DNA of 7,405 nucleotides from Chloroflexota bacterium (lineage in GTDB: Bacteria > Chloroflexota > Limnocylindria > QHBO01), in assembly GCA_005882055.1 (NCBI GenBank), contig VBGQ01000021.1, forward strand, positions 1 through 7,405, written 5' to 3'. Shown here one piece after another: positions 1-5,857 of this stretch (positions are counted from its first letter, which is position 1; every line of letters begins with the position of its first letter). The position numbers were made by a program, and so were the translations under genes. Under the pieces are notes generated by a model, which did no database searches, had not been told where the DNA came from, and saw only the letters and a list, made by a program, of their open reading frames with translations.

Positions 1-602
1 CTGATTTCGTCTGGGCCTCGGACGCCAATCGGGAAGAGGCAGTCCGCACCGGCGTCACGATAGGCCGCCAACCGGGCAATCCCCTCTACCAGGACCTCCT
101 CTGAAGCGTTGCCCGCCTCCAGGAATACGTCGGTTCGCGCGTTGATGACGAGTGGGACGCCGAACTCGCGAGCCGCTTCGCGTGCCGCGCGGATGCGGTC
201 AGCCGCATCGGCCACCGTTCGCAGCGAGCCCGTGCGAGGGTCGATCCCGTCCTCGAGGTTCAGTCCCACGGCTCCGGTCTCGAGCAGCGCCAGCGCGGTC
301 TGCGCCACGTCCACCGGCTCGGCGGCATATCCCGCCTCGAGGTCTGCGGTTACCGGCAGCGCGACGCGATCGGCGATCCGTCCCACCGCCGCGAGCATCT
401 CGTCCGCGGGTATCTGCTCGCCATCGGGATAGCCCAGGGTGGACGCCACCGCGCTGCTCGAGGTGGCGATGGCCGGCAGGCCCGCCCGCTGCACCACGAG
501 GGCACTGGCCACATCCCAAACGTTCACGAGGACGAGCGGCCGGCCGGGATGATGAAGGGCAAGCAGCTGCTCGGCCAGGGCCCGTTGCGTCGAGTGATCC
601 AT
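1..602 (-). CDS. Isocitrate lyase/PEP mutase superfamily protein, C-terminus cut off by window edge
   Basis: The minus-strand frame reads 200 codons from an ATG at 602-600 and leaves the window without a stop, so the C-terminus is missing. GGAG lies 6 nt upstream of the ATG and supports this start. The fragment looks like the TIM-barrel core of the isocitrate lyase/PEP mutase family: NVWDVASA near residue 27, a substrate-loop region SSAVASTLGYPDG (49-61), a metal-site motif DLEAGY (87-92), GLNLEDG (113-119) and NARTDVFL (154-161). In the well-studied enzymes these acidic positions bind Mg2+ and the carboxylate substrate. The gating-loop Cys of isocitrate and methylisocitrate lyases (KKCG/KRCG) is absent; the equivalent stretch reads EDGIDPRTGSL. 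Classical lyase activity is therefore unlikely, and a C-C or C-P lyase, mutase or hydrolase of the broad actinobacterial-type subgroup is more likely. The substrate cannot be assigned. It is divergent from the ferritin-like gene at 710. Confidence 0.88.
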   Translation of the reverse strand, partial: MDHSTQRALAEQLLALHHPGRPLVLVNVWDVASALVVQRAGLPAIATSSSAVASTLGYPDGEQIPADEMLAAVGRIADRVALPVTADLEAGYAAEPVDVAQTALALLETGAVGLNLEDGIDPRTGSLRTVADAADRIRAAREAAREFGVPLVINARTDVFLEAGNASEEVLVEGIARLAAYRDAGADCLFPIGVRGPDEI

Positions 603-658
603 CAGCGGCTCCGATGTGGGCGAGCAAGTCCAACGCCAGGTGGCGGCGGAGGACGGAA

Positions 659-670
659 ACGGTATACCGT
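659..670. promoter_or_regulatory. Perfect 12-bp palindrome between divergent genes, candidate operator
   Basis: ACGGTATACCGT equals its own reverse complement and lies in the 107-bp gap between the PEP mutase-like gene (start 602) and the ferritin-like gene (start 710). Its centre contains TATACC in both orientations, a fair match to a -10 box for either direction. No convincing -35 box stands 17 bp upstream on either strand. The GT...AC symmetry around a TA-containing centre resembles operators of HutC-type GntR regulators, but this is only a resemblance. A 12-bp palindrome is expected by chance about once or twice in a window this size; its intergenic position is what makes it worth listing. 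Confidence 0.35.
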
Positions 671-709
671 GTCCGCCCACCCACGGGACCTGCAGGCGAG
701 AGCGTTGCC

Positions 710-2065
710 ATGGCACAGATGACGAAGATCGAGTCAGGCCCGGATCGGCACGGGCGCCTGGCGCACGTCCTGGAGACCCGCGCCGGCCAGCCCGCCGATC
801 CCGAGGCGCCGCTGGTCCTGGAGCACCGTGAGGCGCTGATCTACACCCTCGGTAAGGCCGCCGAGCTCGAGCACCTGGTCCTGTGCCAGTACCTCTTCGC
901 CGCCTTCTCCCTCAAGCAGAGCGAGCGAGAAGGGCTCACGCCCGAGCAGGTGGCGCTGGTCGAGGGTTGGCACCACACCCTGATGCAGATCGCCGAGCAG
1001 GAGATGCTGCACCTCGCCCTGGTGCAGAACCTGCTGACCGCGGTTGGCGCCGCGCCCCGCTTCGCGCGCCCAAACTTCCCGGTCCCTTCGCGCAGCTTCC
1101 CAGCCGCGGTGCGCATGGCGCTCATTCCATTTGGCGAAGTCGGCCTGCGACATTTCGCCTATCTCGAACGCCCCGAGGGCTACGAGATGGCCGATGCGCA
1201 GGAGTTCGCGGCCATCCAGAAAGCAGTCCCCCTGCCGATCGCCGATGCCGACGAGATCGGGCCGCACCTGCAGGACTTCGCGACCATCGGCCATTTGTAC
1301 CGCTCGATCGACGAAGGACTCGTCCACCTCGCGGAGAAGCTCGGGAGCGATCAGCTGTTCATCGGTCCCTCATCAGCCCAGGCGACAGAGGTGCACTTCC
1401 GCTGGCCGGAGCTTCTGGCGGTCACCGACCTGGATTCCGCGCATCGGGCGATCGAGACGATCGTCGAACAGGGGGAAGGCGCGCGTGGCGACTGGCGCGA
1501 GGCGCACTTTGGTCGCCTGATTGGCATCCTCGACGAGTATCTCGGGGCGCGGACGGCGGACCCCGCGTTCGACCCAACTCGGCCGGTGGTCGCCGCATTG
1601 GTGCGTGAGCCCGAGTCGGAGCTCGATGCGCCGGTCATCAGCGAGCCGTTCACGATCCGCTGCATGGACCTGCTCAACGCGGTCTACGAAGTGCTGCTGC
1701 AGATGCTGTCGCGCTACTTCGCGCACACGCAGGAGACCGATGCGCAGCTGCGCACGCTCGCCAACGTCTCCGTGGGCCTGATGCAGGACGTCATCCGGCC
1801 GCTGGGTGGCCTGGTGACCCAGCTGGCGGTGGGCGAATCCCGGCCGGGAGCCACCGCGGGTCCGTCCTTCGAGCTGTTCTACGCCGTCGATTACCTCCTG
1901 CCACACCGCGAGGCCGCGTGGACGATCATGGAGGAGCGGCTGCGGGAGGTCGCCGAGCTGGCGACGCGCTGTCGGGATGCCTGCATCCCATCGTTCCTGG
2001 TGCCCCTCTCGCGCGTGACCGATGCGTTGCGCCGCCACGCCGACAAGCTCGCGTCTGCCCATTGA
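710..2065 (+). CDS. Ferritin-like domain protein, VioB/RebD-related (PF12902-type)
   Basis: This 451-aa protein starts at ATG 710, with AGGCGAG at 694-700 nine nt upstream. The frame is open back to 152, but that part lies antisense to the PEP mutase-like gene and is not believed. A second ATG at 719 is possible. Features typical of the ferritin-like family named after the iminophenyl-pyruvate dimer synthase VioB are visible: helix 1 AAELEHLVLCQY (50-61, with ExxH at 52-55), EQEMLHLALVQNLLTAVG (96-113, ExxH at 98-101), IGHLYRSIDEGL (193-204), and the family signature IVEQGEG (251-257) followed by AHFGRLIGIL (265-274). These Glu and His residues could form a dinuclear metal site. The C-terminal third (about 330-440) is helical and includes AGPSFELFYAVDYLLP. 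No signal peptide or TM segment is seen. No pigment-biosynthesis genes are in view, so an indolocarbazole or violacein role is not supported; the function is unknown. Confidence 0.88.
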   Translation: MAQMTKIESGPDRHGRLAHVLETRAGQPADPEAPLVLEHREALIYTLGKAAELEHLVLCQYLFAAFSLKQSEREGLTPEQVALVEGWHHTLMQIAEQEMLHLALVQNLLTAVGAAPRFARPNFPVPSRSFPAAVRMALIPFGEVGLRHFAYLERPEGYEMADAQEFAAIQKAVPLPIADADEIGPHLQDFATIGHLYRSIDEGLVHLAEKLGSDQLFIGPSSAQATEVHFRWPELLAVTDLDSAHRAIETIVEQGEGARGDWREAHFGRLIGILDEYLGARTADPAFDPTRPVVAALVREPESELDAPVISEPFTIRCMDLLNAVYEVLLQMLSRYFAHTQETDAQLRTLANVSVGLMQDVIRPLGGLVTQLAVGESRPGATAGPSFELFYAVDYLLPHREAAWTIMEERLREVAELATRCRDACIPSFLVPLSRVTDALRRHADKLASAH

Positions 2066-2098
2066 CCCGGCCCAAACTGGACCCCGGCGTGCCGGATC

Positions 2099-2113
2099 TC
2101 GCACGACGTGCGA
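2099..2113. repeat. Inverted repeat overlapping a candidate promoter
   Basis: TCGCAC and GTGCGA form a 6-bp inverted repeat around a GAC spacer, 25 nt before the small Cys-rich gene. The right arm overlaps the extended -10 element at 2109-2117, the classic position for a repressor site. It could instead be a weak stem after the ferritin-like gene, but it has no T-rich tail. Confidence 0.3.
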
Positions 2114-2117
2114 TAAT
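2109..2117 (+). promoter_or_regulatory. Candidate extended -10 promoter for the small Cys-rich protein
   Basis: TGCGATAAT carries the TGn extension and a five-of-six match to TATAAT. It would start transcription near 2124, about 15 nt before the ATG at 2139. No good -35 box is seen at the right spacing, which an extended -10 promoter can tolerate. The short leader has no clear Shine-Dalgarno sequence, so initiation would be on a nearly leaderless transcript. Confidence 0.4.
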
Positions 2118-2138
2118 GCGCGCATCACCACACGTCAG

Positions 2139-2321
2139 ATGAGCCGCTACCTCACGTGGCGGCTGCCCGACCGACACTTCTCGAAGGTTCACGTCCTCGG
2201 TGAGGCCGGCACCCCGTTGTGCGGCCGTGTCCCGAGTCGCGAGCGCGGTCGTCCCCTGCCGCCGATCCCCGAGTCCGAGCTCTGCCCGGACTGCCAGAAC
2301 GCCCTGGGAGAGACTCAGTAG
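2139..2321 (+). CDS. Small Cys/His protein (60 aa), probable zinc-binding, unknown function
   Basis: An ATG at 2139 gives a 60-aa protein. The same frame is open from 2022, but the upstream part overlaps the end of the ferritin-like gene and is not needed. The protein has H13 and H18, an LCGR motif (27-30) and a C-terminal LCPDCQ (48-53), so C28, C49 and C52 with a His could bind one zinc. This spacing (HV...TPLCGR... then CPDC) resembles small uncharacterised proteins common in high-GC Gram-positive genomes, where a CG turn and a CxxC close a single treble-clef or zinc-ribbon-like fold. It lies 73 nt after the ferritin-like gene and may share its transcript or use the candidate promoter at 2109-2117. 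It converges with the GntR gene, whose stop is 14 nt away. The role is unknown; a nucleic-acid or protein-binding adaptor is only a guess. Confidence 0.72.
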   Translation: MSRYLTWRLPDRHFSKVHVLGEAGTPLCGRVPSRERGRPLPPIPESELCPDCQNALGETQ

Positions 2322-2334
2322 GCTCGTAGCCTCG
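2291..2334. repeat. Diverged direct repeat, copy 1
   Basis: This segment at the end of the small Cys-rich gene matches 4454-4487 with gaps only. The core is CGCCCTGGGAG plus ACTCAGT (2300-2319), identical in both copies except for a 2-nt AG insertion here. The flanks CTGC/AG, GCTCG and CCTCG also match with gaps of 1-3 nt. Both copies sit at gene 3' ends but in opposite coding orientation. It could be a chance match in GC-rich DNA. Confidence 0.35.
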
Positions 2335-2352
2335 CTCAGGCCTGTCGCGAGG
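2320..2352. terminator. Weak GC-rich stem-loops between convergent genes, possible terminator
   Basis: The 14-bp gap between the convergent stops, together with the end of the GntR gene, holds two alternative stems. One is AGGCT/AGCCT with a 3-nt loop (2320-2332). The other is CCTCGC/GCGAGG with an 11-nt loop (2330-2335 and 2347-2352). Neither is followed by a run of T on either strand, so classical intrinsic termination is not well supported. It is listed because both transcripts must end near here. Confidence 0.25.
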
Positions 2353-3097
2353 GAACCAGGCGCACCGCGAAGTGATAGCGGTCCGCGCGATACCAGGACA
2401 GGACGTACTCGAACGGCCGGCCGTTGTCGAGCTCGCTCGAGCGCTCCATGACGAGCACCGGCTCACCATCGGTCAGACCCAGCAAGCGTGCCGTGGCGGG
2501 ACGCGCCGCCTCCGCGGTGATCGTCTGCGAGGCCGCCCCGAACCGCAGGCGGAAGACGCGCTGGAGGAGCTCGTAGAGCGATCCGCGCTCGAGGTCCATG
2601 CTCAGCAGCCCGGGGCACAGCGTCAGCGGCAGGTGCGTCGTCTCGAGGGCCATCGGCTCACCGTTCGCCAGGCGTAGCCGTCGGATACGCGCGATCGGTT
2701 CGTCCGGCTGCACGCGCAGCCGCGCCGCGATCTCGTGATCGGTCACTGACTCCGCCTCCAGGAGGCGCGATGAGGGAACCAGGCCGCGCTTGGTCATTTC
2801 CTGCGAGAAGCTGGTCAATCCGCCGAGCTGCTGCGTGACCTCTTCGGTGGCCAGGAAGGTCCCGCGCCCGGGCGCCGTGTACACAGCGCCCTCCGCGATC
2901 AGGTCCCTGACCGCCTGGCGGACGGTCATGCGGCTGATGTTCAGGTCGCGCGCCAGCTCGCGCTCGGATGGGAGCTGCTCATGCTCGCCTCCCCGCAGGC
3001 GCGCGATGCGCTCCCGCAGCAGCTCCTTGACCTGGCTGTAGAGGGGCACCGGACCGCGCCGGATCAGTCGACCTTTGCCGGTCCTGGGGAGGCTCAC
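2336..3097 (-). CDS. GntR-family (HutC/UTRA type) transcriptional regulator
   Basis: This is a 253-aa regulator in the NagR/YvoA/DasR-like branch. The N-terminal winged helix spans about 16-82: PLYSQVKELLRERI, then LPSERELARDLNISRMTVRQAVRDLIAEGAVYTAPGRGTFL, the canonical GntR recognition segment. The rest (about 100-245) is a UTRA effector domain, including ETTHLPLTLCPGL, SLYELL and a final YVLSWYRADRYHFAV. UTRA domains of this group commonly bind phosphorylated sugars such as amino-sugar phosphates. The frame is open to an ATG at 3118, but a GTG at 3097 is preferred. AAGGAGGT (3107-3114) stands exactly 9 nt before it, and the GTG overlaps the preceding gene's TGA as GTGA; the ATG would lie inside the ribosome-binding region. 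As the last gene of a seven-gene sugar operon, it is likely co-transcribed with and autoregulates that operon, and it probably responds to the imported sugar phosphate. Confidence 0.93.
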   Translation of the reverse strand: MSLPRTGKGRLIRRGPVPLYSQVKELLRERIARLRGGEHEQLPSERELARDLNISRMTVRQAVRDLIAEGAVYTAPGRGTFLATEEVTQQLGGLTSFSQEMTKRGLVPSSRLLEAESVTDHEIAARLRVQPDEPIARIRRLRLANGEPMALETTHLPLTLCPGLLSMDLERGSLYELLQRVFRLRFGAASQTITAEAARPATARLLGLTDGEPVLVMERSSELDNGRPFEYVLSWYRADRYHFAVRLVPSRQA

Positions 3098-3585
3098 GAG
3101 TCGCGCACCTCCTTCCATCGGGCCTGCAGGTCAGGGGCGAGGCGACGGCGGAGGTTCCGCTCGAGCTGCTTGTAGCCGGTGATATCGGTGCGGATCACCA
3201 CCGGGCGCCCGCGATTTATGCGCAGCATGACTTCGGGGACCGAGCGCATGAACGTCTTGGGCAGGATCGCGACGTCGGTCACGTCTCCATAGGCGACTCG
3301 CCTCGTCGAGCCGATGAGTGGCGCCACCTCGAGCGCGTCGGCGTCCACCCTGAAATGGAACGGCGACGCCCAGCGCGCCAGGAGCGCTGCCGCGAACCCG
3401 ACGGCCAGCGCGGCCGCCAGCAAGGTCGCGTTTCGGCGGGTGGCGGGATCCAGGTCCTTCCAGATGATGGTCGGGTCGATCAGCAGGATGGCCAGGATCA
3501 CCAGCAGGAAGAGCACGGTGGGCACGTACGCCCAGCGGTGCCGCGCCGAATAGCTGAAGACCGATGCCGCCGGGGAGCGGGTCAT
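3094..3585 (-). CDS. Two-TM membrane protein with PH-like domain, unknown function
   Basis: This is a 163-aa protein. The ATG at 3585 overlaps the HAD gene's stop as ATGA, and AAAGG (3595-3599) lies 9 nt upstream. Two hydrophobic helices are clear: about 19-36 (AYVPTVLFLLVILAILLI) and about 53-70 (ATLLAAALAVGFAAALLA). They form a hairpin with a short loop containing Asp, Trp and Lys, so both ends of the protein lie on the same side, probably the cytoplasm. The rest (about 73-150) alternates beta-like strands (FHFRVDADALEVAPLIGSTRRVAYGDVTDVAIL, PVVIRTDITGYKQLERNLRRRL) as in bacterial PH-like domains, where a Y-x-D-V-x-x-V turn is usual. The C-terminal helix is very basic. It is not a recognisable sugar transporter, and its presence between phosphatase and regulator genes is unusual. 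It could be a membrane anchor or scaffold, but no function can be assigned. Confidence 0.82.
   Translation of the reverse strand: MTRSPAASVFSYSARHRWAYVPTVLFLLVILAILLIDPTIIWKDLDPATRRNATLLAAALAVGFAAALLARWASPFHFRVDADALEVAPLIGSTRRVAYGDVTDVAILPKTFMRSVPEVMLRINRGRPVVIRTDITGYKQLERNLRRRLAPDLQARWKEVRDS
3107..3114 (-). promoter_or_regulatory. Strong Shine-Dalgarno deciding the GntR start
   Basis: On the minus strand this reads AAGGAGGT, nearly a full anti-SD match, and stands 9 nt before the GTG at 3097. It lies inside the last codons of the PH-like gene. It rules against the longer ATG start at 3118, which would place the SD inside the coding region. Confidence 0.8.
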
Positions 3586-4442
3586 GAGGTCGCGCCTTTG
3601 CCGAATGGCTGGCGCCCATCGAAGAGCACTGCAATGGCACTGGCAGCGTCGTCAGGGACCCCATCGGGGACCACCAGGTCGGCTGCCGCCTGCACCTCAG
3701 GTCGCGCGTGCCGCATGGCGACCGACCGATGGGCAGCGGAGAGCAGCTCGATGTCATTGGTGCCGTCGCCGATGGCGCCAACCTGCTCGAGCGAGAGACC
3801 CATCCAGCGCGCGAGCTCACCAGCAGCGCGGCCCTTGTCGACGCCGCGCGGCAGCAGCTCGATGCTGCGGTTGTCCCCGGAGGTAATCGTGTACCGGTCG
3901 CCCAGGCGGCGACGCGCGGCGTCGAGCGCGGCCTGGTAGCGCTCCTTCCCGGTCCAGATGGCGATCTTGTTCGGGCGGCTGGCGCGGAGCGCCGCCAGGT
4001 CTTCGACCAGCTCCGGCAGGGGCTCGTTGAACGGCACGAACAGGTCCACCACCTCCTGCCGGAGGTCGTTGGTCCGAAAACCACCGGGGTAGCAGAGCAG
4101 GACGGGCAGGTCGATCTCGGCGGCCAGGGCCAGCAGCTCGTCCACCTGCTCCGGCCCGAGCGTCGAAGCAAAGACCGTCTCGCCGTTGGTCGGCGCAGTG
4201 ACCAGCGCGCCGTGCATGGTGATCTGCGGCCCGTCGAGGTCCAGCTCGCGGACGAGAGAGAGGATGCCCTTCGGGATGCGTCCGGTGGCGACCACGACTC
4301 GGATCCCCGCCGCACGCACGCCACCAAGGGCAGAGCGGGTGCGATCGGAGATCGAACCGTCCGCCTCGAGAAGGGTTCCGTCAAGGTCACAGACCAGCAG
4401 CCGCAAGTCTCCATCCAGTGCCCCTGCACGTCCGCCACTCAT
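3582..4442 (-). CDS. HAD-superfamily phosphatase, Cof type (subclass IIB)
   Basis: This is a 286-aa cytoplasmic hydrolase with all four HAD motifs: DLDGTLL (19-25; D19 nucleophile, D21 acid/base), VVATGR (50-55; motif II Thr), a Lys in VDKGRA (K203) and GDGTNDIELL (225-234). The long cap between motifs II and III is typical of Cof/YbiV-type phosphatases, which act on sugar phosphates and other small phosphomonoesters. The frame extends to a GTG at 4448. The ATG at 4442 is preferred because it overlaps the preceding stop as ATGA and has AGGAC (4451-4455) 8 nt upstream. Placed after the SIS and ceramidase-like genes, it may dephosphorylate a pathway sugar phosphate or clear a toxic side product. 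Cof-family specificity cannot be read from sequence. Confidence 0.92.
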   Translation of the reverse strand: MSGGRAGALDGDLRLLVCDLDGTLLEADGSISDRTRSALGGVRAAGIRVVVATGRIPKGILSLVRELDLDGPQITMHGALVTAPTNGETVFASTLGPEQVDELLALAAEIDLPVLLCYPGGFRTNDLRQEVVDLFVPFNEPLPELVEDLAALRASRPNKIAIWTGKERYQAALDAARRRLGDRYTITSGDNRSIELLPRGVDKGRAAGELARWMGLSLEQVGAIGDGTNDIELLSAAHRSVAMRHARPEVQAAADLVVPDGVPDDAASAIAVLFDGRQPFGKGATS

Positions 4443-5857
4443 CGCCACGCGTCCTGCAGCGCCCTGGGAGACTCAGTGCTCGCCTCGTCGGCGAGCGCGC
4501 GAAGCAGGTCGAGCGCGGCATCGGCGAGCACCTGCCCGCCGCGCGGGTCGAAGCGGCTGGCGGATGCCTCGTACACCCCATCGCGGTGCGCGGCCTCGTC
4601 GGCGACGTACCCCACGTAGCCGTTGGTGTAGCCGATGACGCGCGTCGAGGGGAACGGCGAGCGCTCGCGCAGGGCCAGCCCGTACGACGCGAACAGCTCC
4701 ACCGGCAGATGGACCCAGGCCGCATCGCCAACGGCCACCGCGGCGATCGGCAGGTCGAGGGTCGGTGGCATTCCCGCCTCCGCGAGCGCCACGAGCATGA
4801 GCGAGCCCTCGTAGCGCGTGCGCGCGATCCGTTCCTGGGGCGCCGCCACGCCCGCCGCTCGGGCCGCCAGCCAGGCCGCCTCGAGCTCATTGGAGCGCCG
4901 TCGCGCCTCCGCCACGTCGGGCAGGTGGCGGGTCTGGACGCCGACCGATGCGCGGCGAACCGTCACGCGCAGCTCGGCGGCTTCCGGCACGCCCTCCAGG
5001 ATGGCTGTCAGCGCCGCTCCGGCCACGAGACCCCCCAGCCGATCCGCCTCGCTGAACGACTGTGAGCGACGGACGAAGCGCGGGCTGGCGTCCCCTGCCG
5101 CGCCCTGGAGGAAGGCGACCGTCGGCGTGCCGTTCGCGCTCGGAACCTCCTGCGATGGCTCTCCGGAGGCCGGCCCCTCGAACGGCGCGAGCTCTGCCAG
5201 CGACGCGGAGAGGCTTCGGCGCGCGGCGCCCGGCCAATCCGCGGACCATTCGAGGTTGTCGTACCCCAGCACCGTTCCGTGGGACGCGTAGTCGAAGACC
5301 GCCCCGGCGATCCGCCCAGCTGCATCCACCGCCGCCAGGACGCCCACGCTTGCGTCGTGCGGGCCCGCCGGATCGTTGCGATTGCCGCCCGCGGCGGGAG
5401 CGCGACCCTCGGCGAGGACCGGCCAGCATGGGGTGAGGCGTCCGGGAAGCAGCCGCGCAGCGGAGCTCAGGCGCTCGACGAGCCCATCGCGGAGGCCGGC
5501 ATCAGCAGTCTCGGGGAGCATCGGTCCCAACCCGCGCACCCAGCCGGCCGCCGATGAATGCGTGTGGGACGCGCAGACCAGGACGGCATCGGTCCGGCAG
5601 CCGCACGCCTGGCTAACTGCCGTCGCGATCAGGCCGGCAAGCTCCTCGTCCGCGCACAGCGCGTCCATGCCGATCCACAGGACCTCCCCCTCGGCGCGGT
5701 CACGCAGCCAGACGAGCGACCCCTCGAGGGGGTCGTGGGCGCGCGTCGCCGTCTTCCCCTCGCGCAGCAGGTAGCCGCCCAACGGCAGACCGGCCCGCGG
5801 AGTCAGATCGACGGTCGCCGCGGCAACCTGCAGCGGAGCCTCGCGCAGCTCGTTCAC
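4439..5857 (-). CDS. Neutral/alkaline ceramidase-like amidohydrolase, no signal peptide
   Basis: This is a 472-aa protein. The GTG start at 5857 overlaps the preceding stop as GTGA; the frame is open further upstream but there overlaps the SIS gene. Family hallmarks of the neutral ceramidase N-terminal catalytic domain (PF04734 type) appear in order: VDLTPRAGLPLGGYLLREG (16-34), SHTHS (97-101), GNRNDPAGPHDASVGVL (158-174), DYASHGTVLG (189-198), GDASP (255-259), LPVELF (384-389) and IGYTNGYVGY (408-417). In the Pseudomonas enzyme the matching His, His, Glu and Tyr bind zinc and the Ser of GDxSP is catalytic; here those would be H98 or H100, H193, E387, Y414 or Y417, and S258. The usual SHTHSGP is SHTHSSAAG. 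There is no N-terminal hydrophobic stretch and no room for the C-terminal Ig-like domain of secreted ceramidases, so a cytoplasmic enzyme is inferred. Within a PTS operon it may cleave an amide on a phosphorylated amino sugar, but this is untested. Confidence 0.88.
   Translation of the reverse strand: MNELREAPLQVAAATVDLTPRAGLPLGGYLLREGKTATRAHDPLEGSLVWLRDRAEGEVLWIGMDALCADEELAGLIATAVSQACGCRTDAVLVCASHTHSSAAGWVRGLGPMLPETADAGLRDGLVERLSSAARLLPGRLTPCWPVLAEGRAPAAGGNRNDPAGPHDASVGVLAAVDAAGRIAGAVFDYASHGTVLGYDNLEWSADWPGAARRSLSASLAELAPFEGPASGEPSQEVPSANGTPTVAFLQGAAGDASPRFVRRSQSFSEADRLGGLVAGAALTAILEGVPEAAELRVTVRRASVGVQTRHLPDVAEARRRSNELEAAWLAARAAGVAAPQERIARTRYEGSLMLVALAEAGMPPTLDLPIAAVAVGDAAWVHLPVELFASYGLALRERSPFPSTRVIGYTNGYVGYVADEAAHRDGVYEASASRFDPRGGQVLADAALDLLRALADEASTESPRALQDAWR
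4454..4487. repeat. Diverged direct repeat, copy 2
   Basis: All 34 bases can be matched, with gaps but no mismatches, to 2291-2334. The core is CGCCCTGGGAG followed directly by ACTCAGT (4460-4477). It lies within the last codons of the ceramidase-like gene, read on the opposite strand from the gene in copy 1. Confidence 0.35.

Noticed and set aside
152..709. Upstream extension of the ferritin-like reading frame
   Set aside because: The extra residues are Pro/Arg-rich, lie antisense to the PEP mutase-like gene and match no part of the family; the ATG at 710 has a ribosome-binding site.
706..715. 10-bp palindrome TGCCATGGCA at the ferritin-like start codon
   Set aside because: Short and expected by chance; a start codon in a GCC-ATG-GC context makes it trivially likely.
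2062..2117. TTGACC (2062-2067) as -35 box for GATAAT at 2112
   Set aside because: The spacing is 44 bp, far from the 16-18 bp required.
1373..2131. 252-aa minus-strand frame opposite the ferritin-like gene
   Set aside because: Antisense shadow with no family motif and no plausible ribosome-binding site in context.
3131..4438. 435-aa open frame on the minus strand over the HAD and PH-like genes
   Set aside because: Ser/Arg/Pro-rich, no motifs, and it fully overlaps two real genes on the same strand in another frame.
4443..4448. GTG at 4448 as HAD start
   Set aside because: It adds only two residues and places the start within the SD-to-ATG spacer; the ATG at 4442 fits the ATGA overlap.
3708..4619. 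303-aa plus-strand frame opposite the HAD gene
   Set aside because: The opposite strand carries all four HAD motifs; this frame has none and reflects third-position GC bias.
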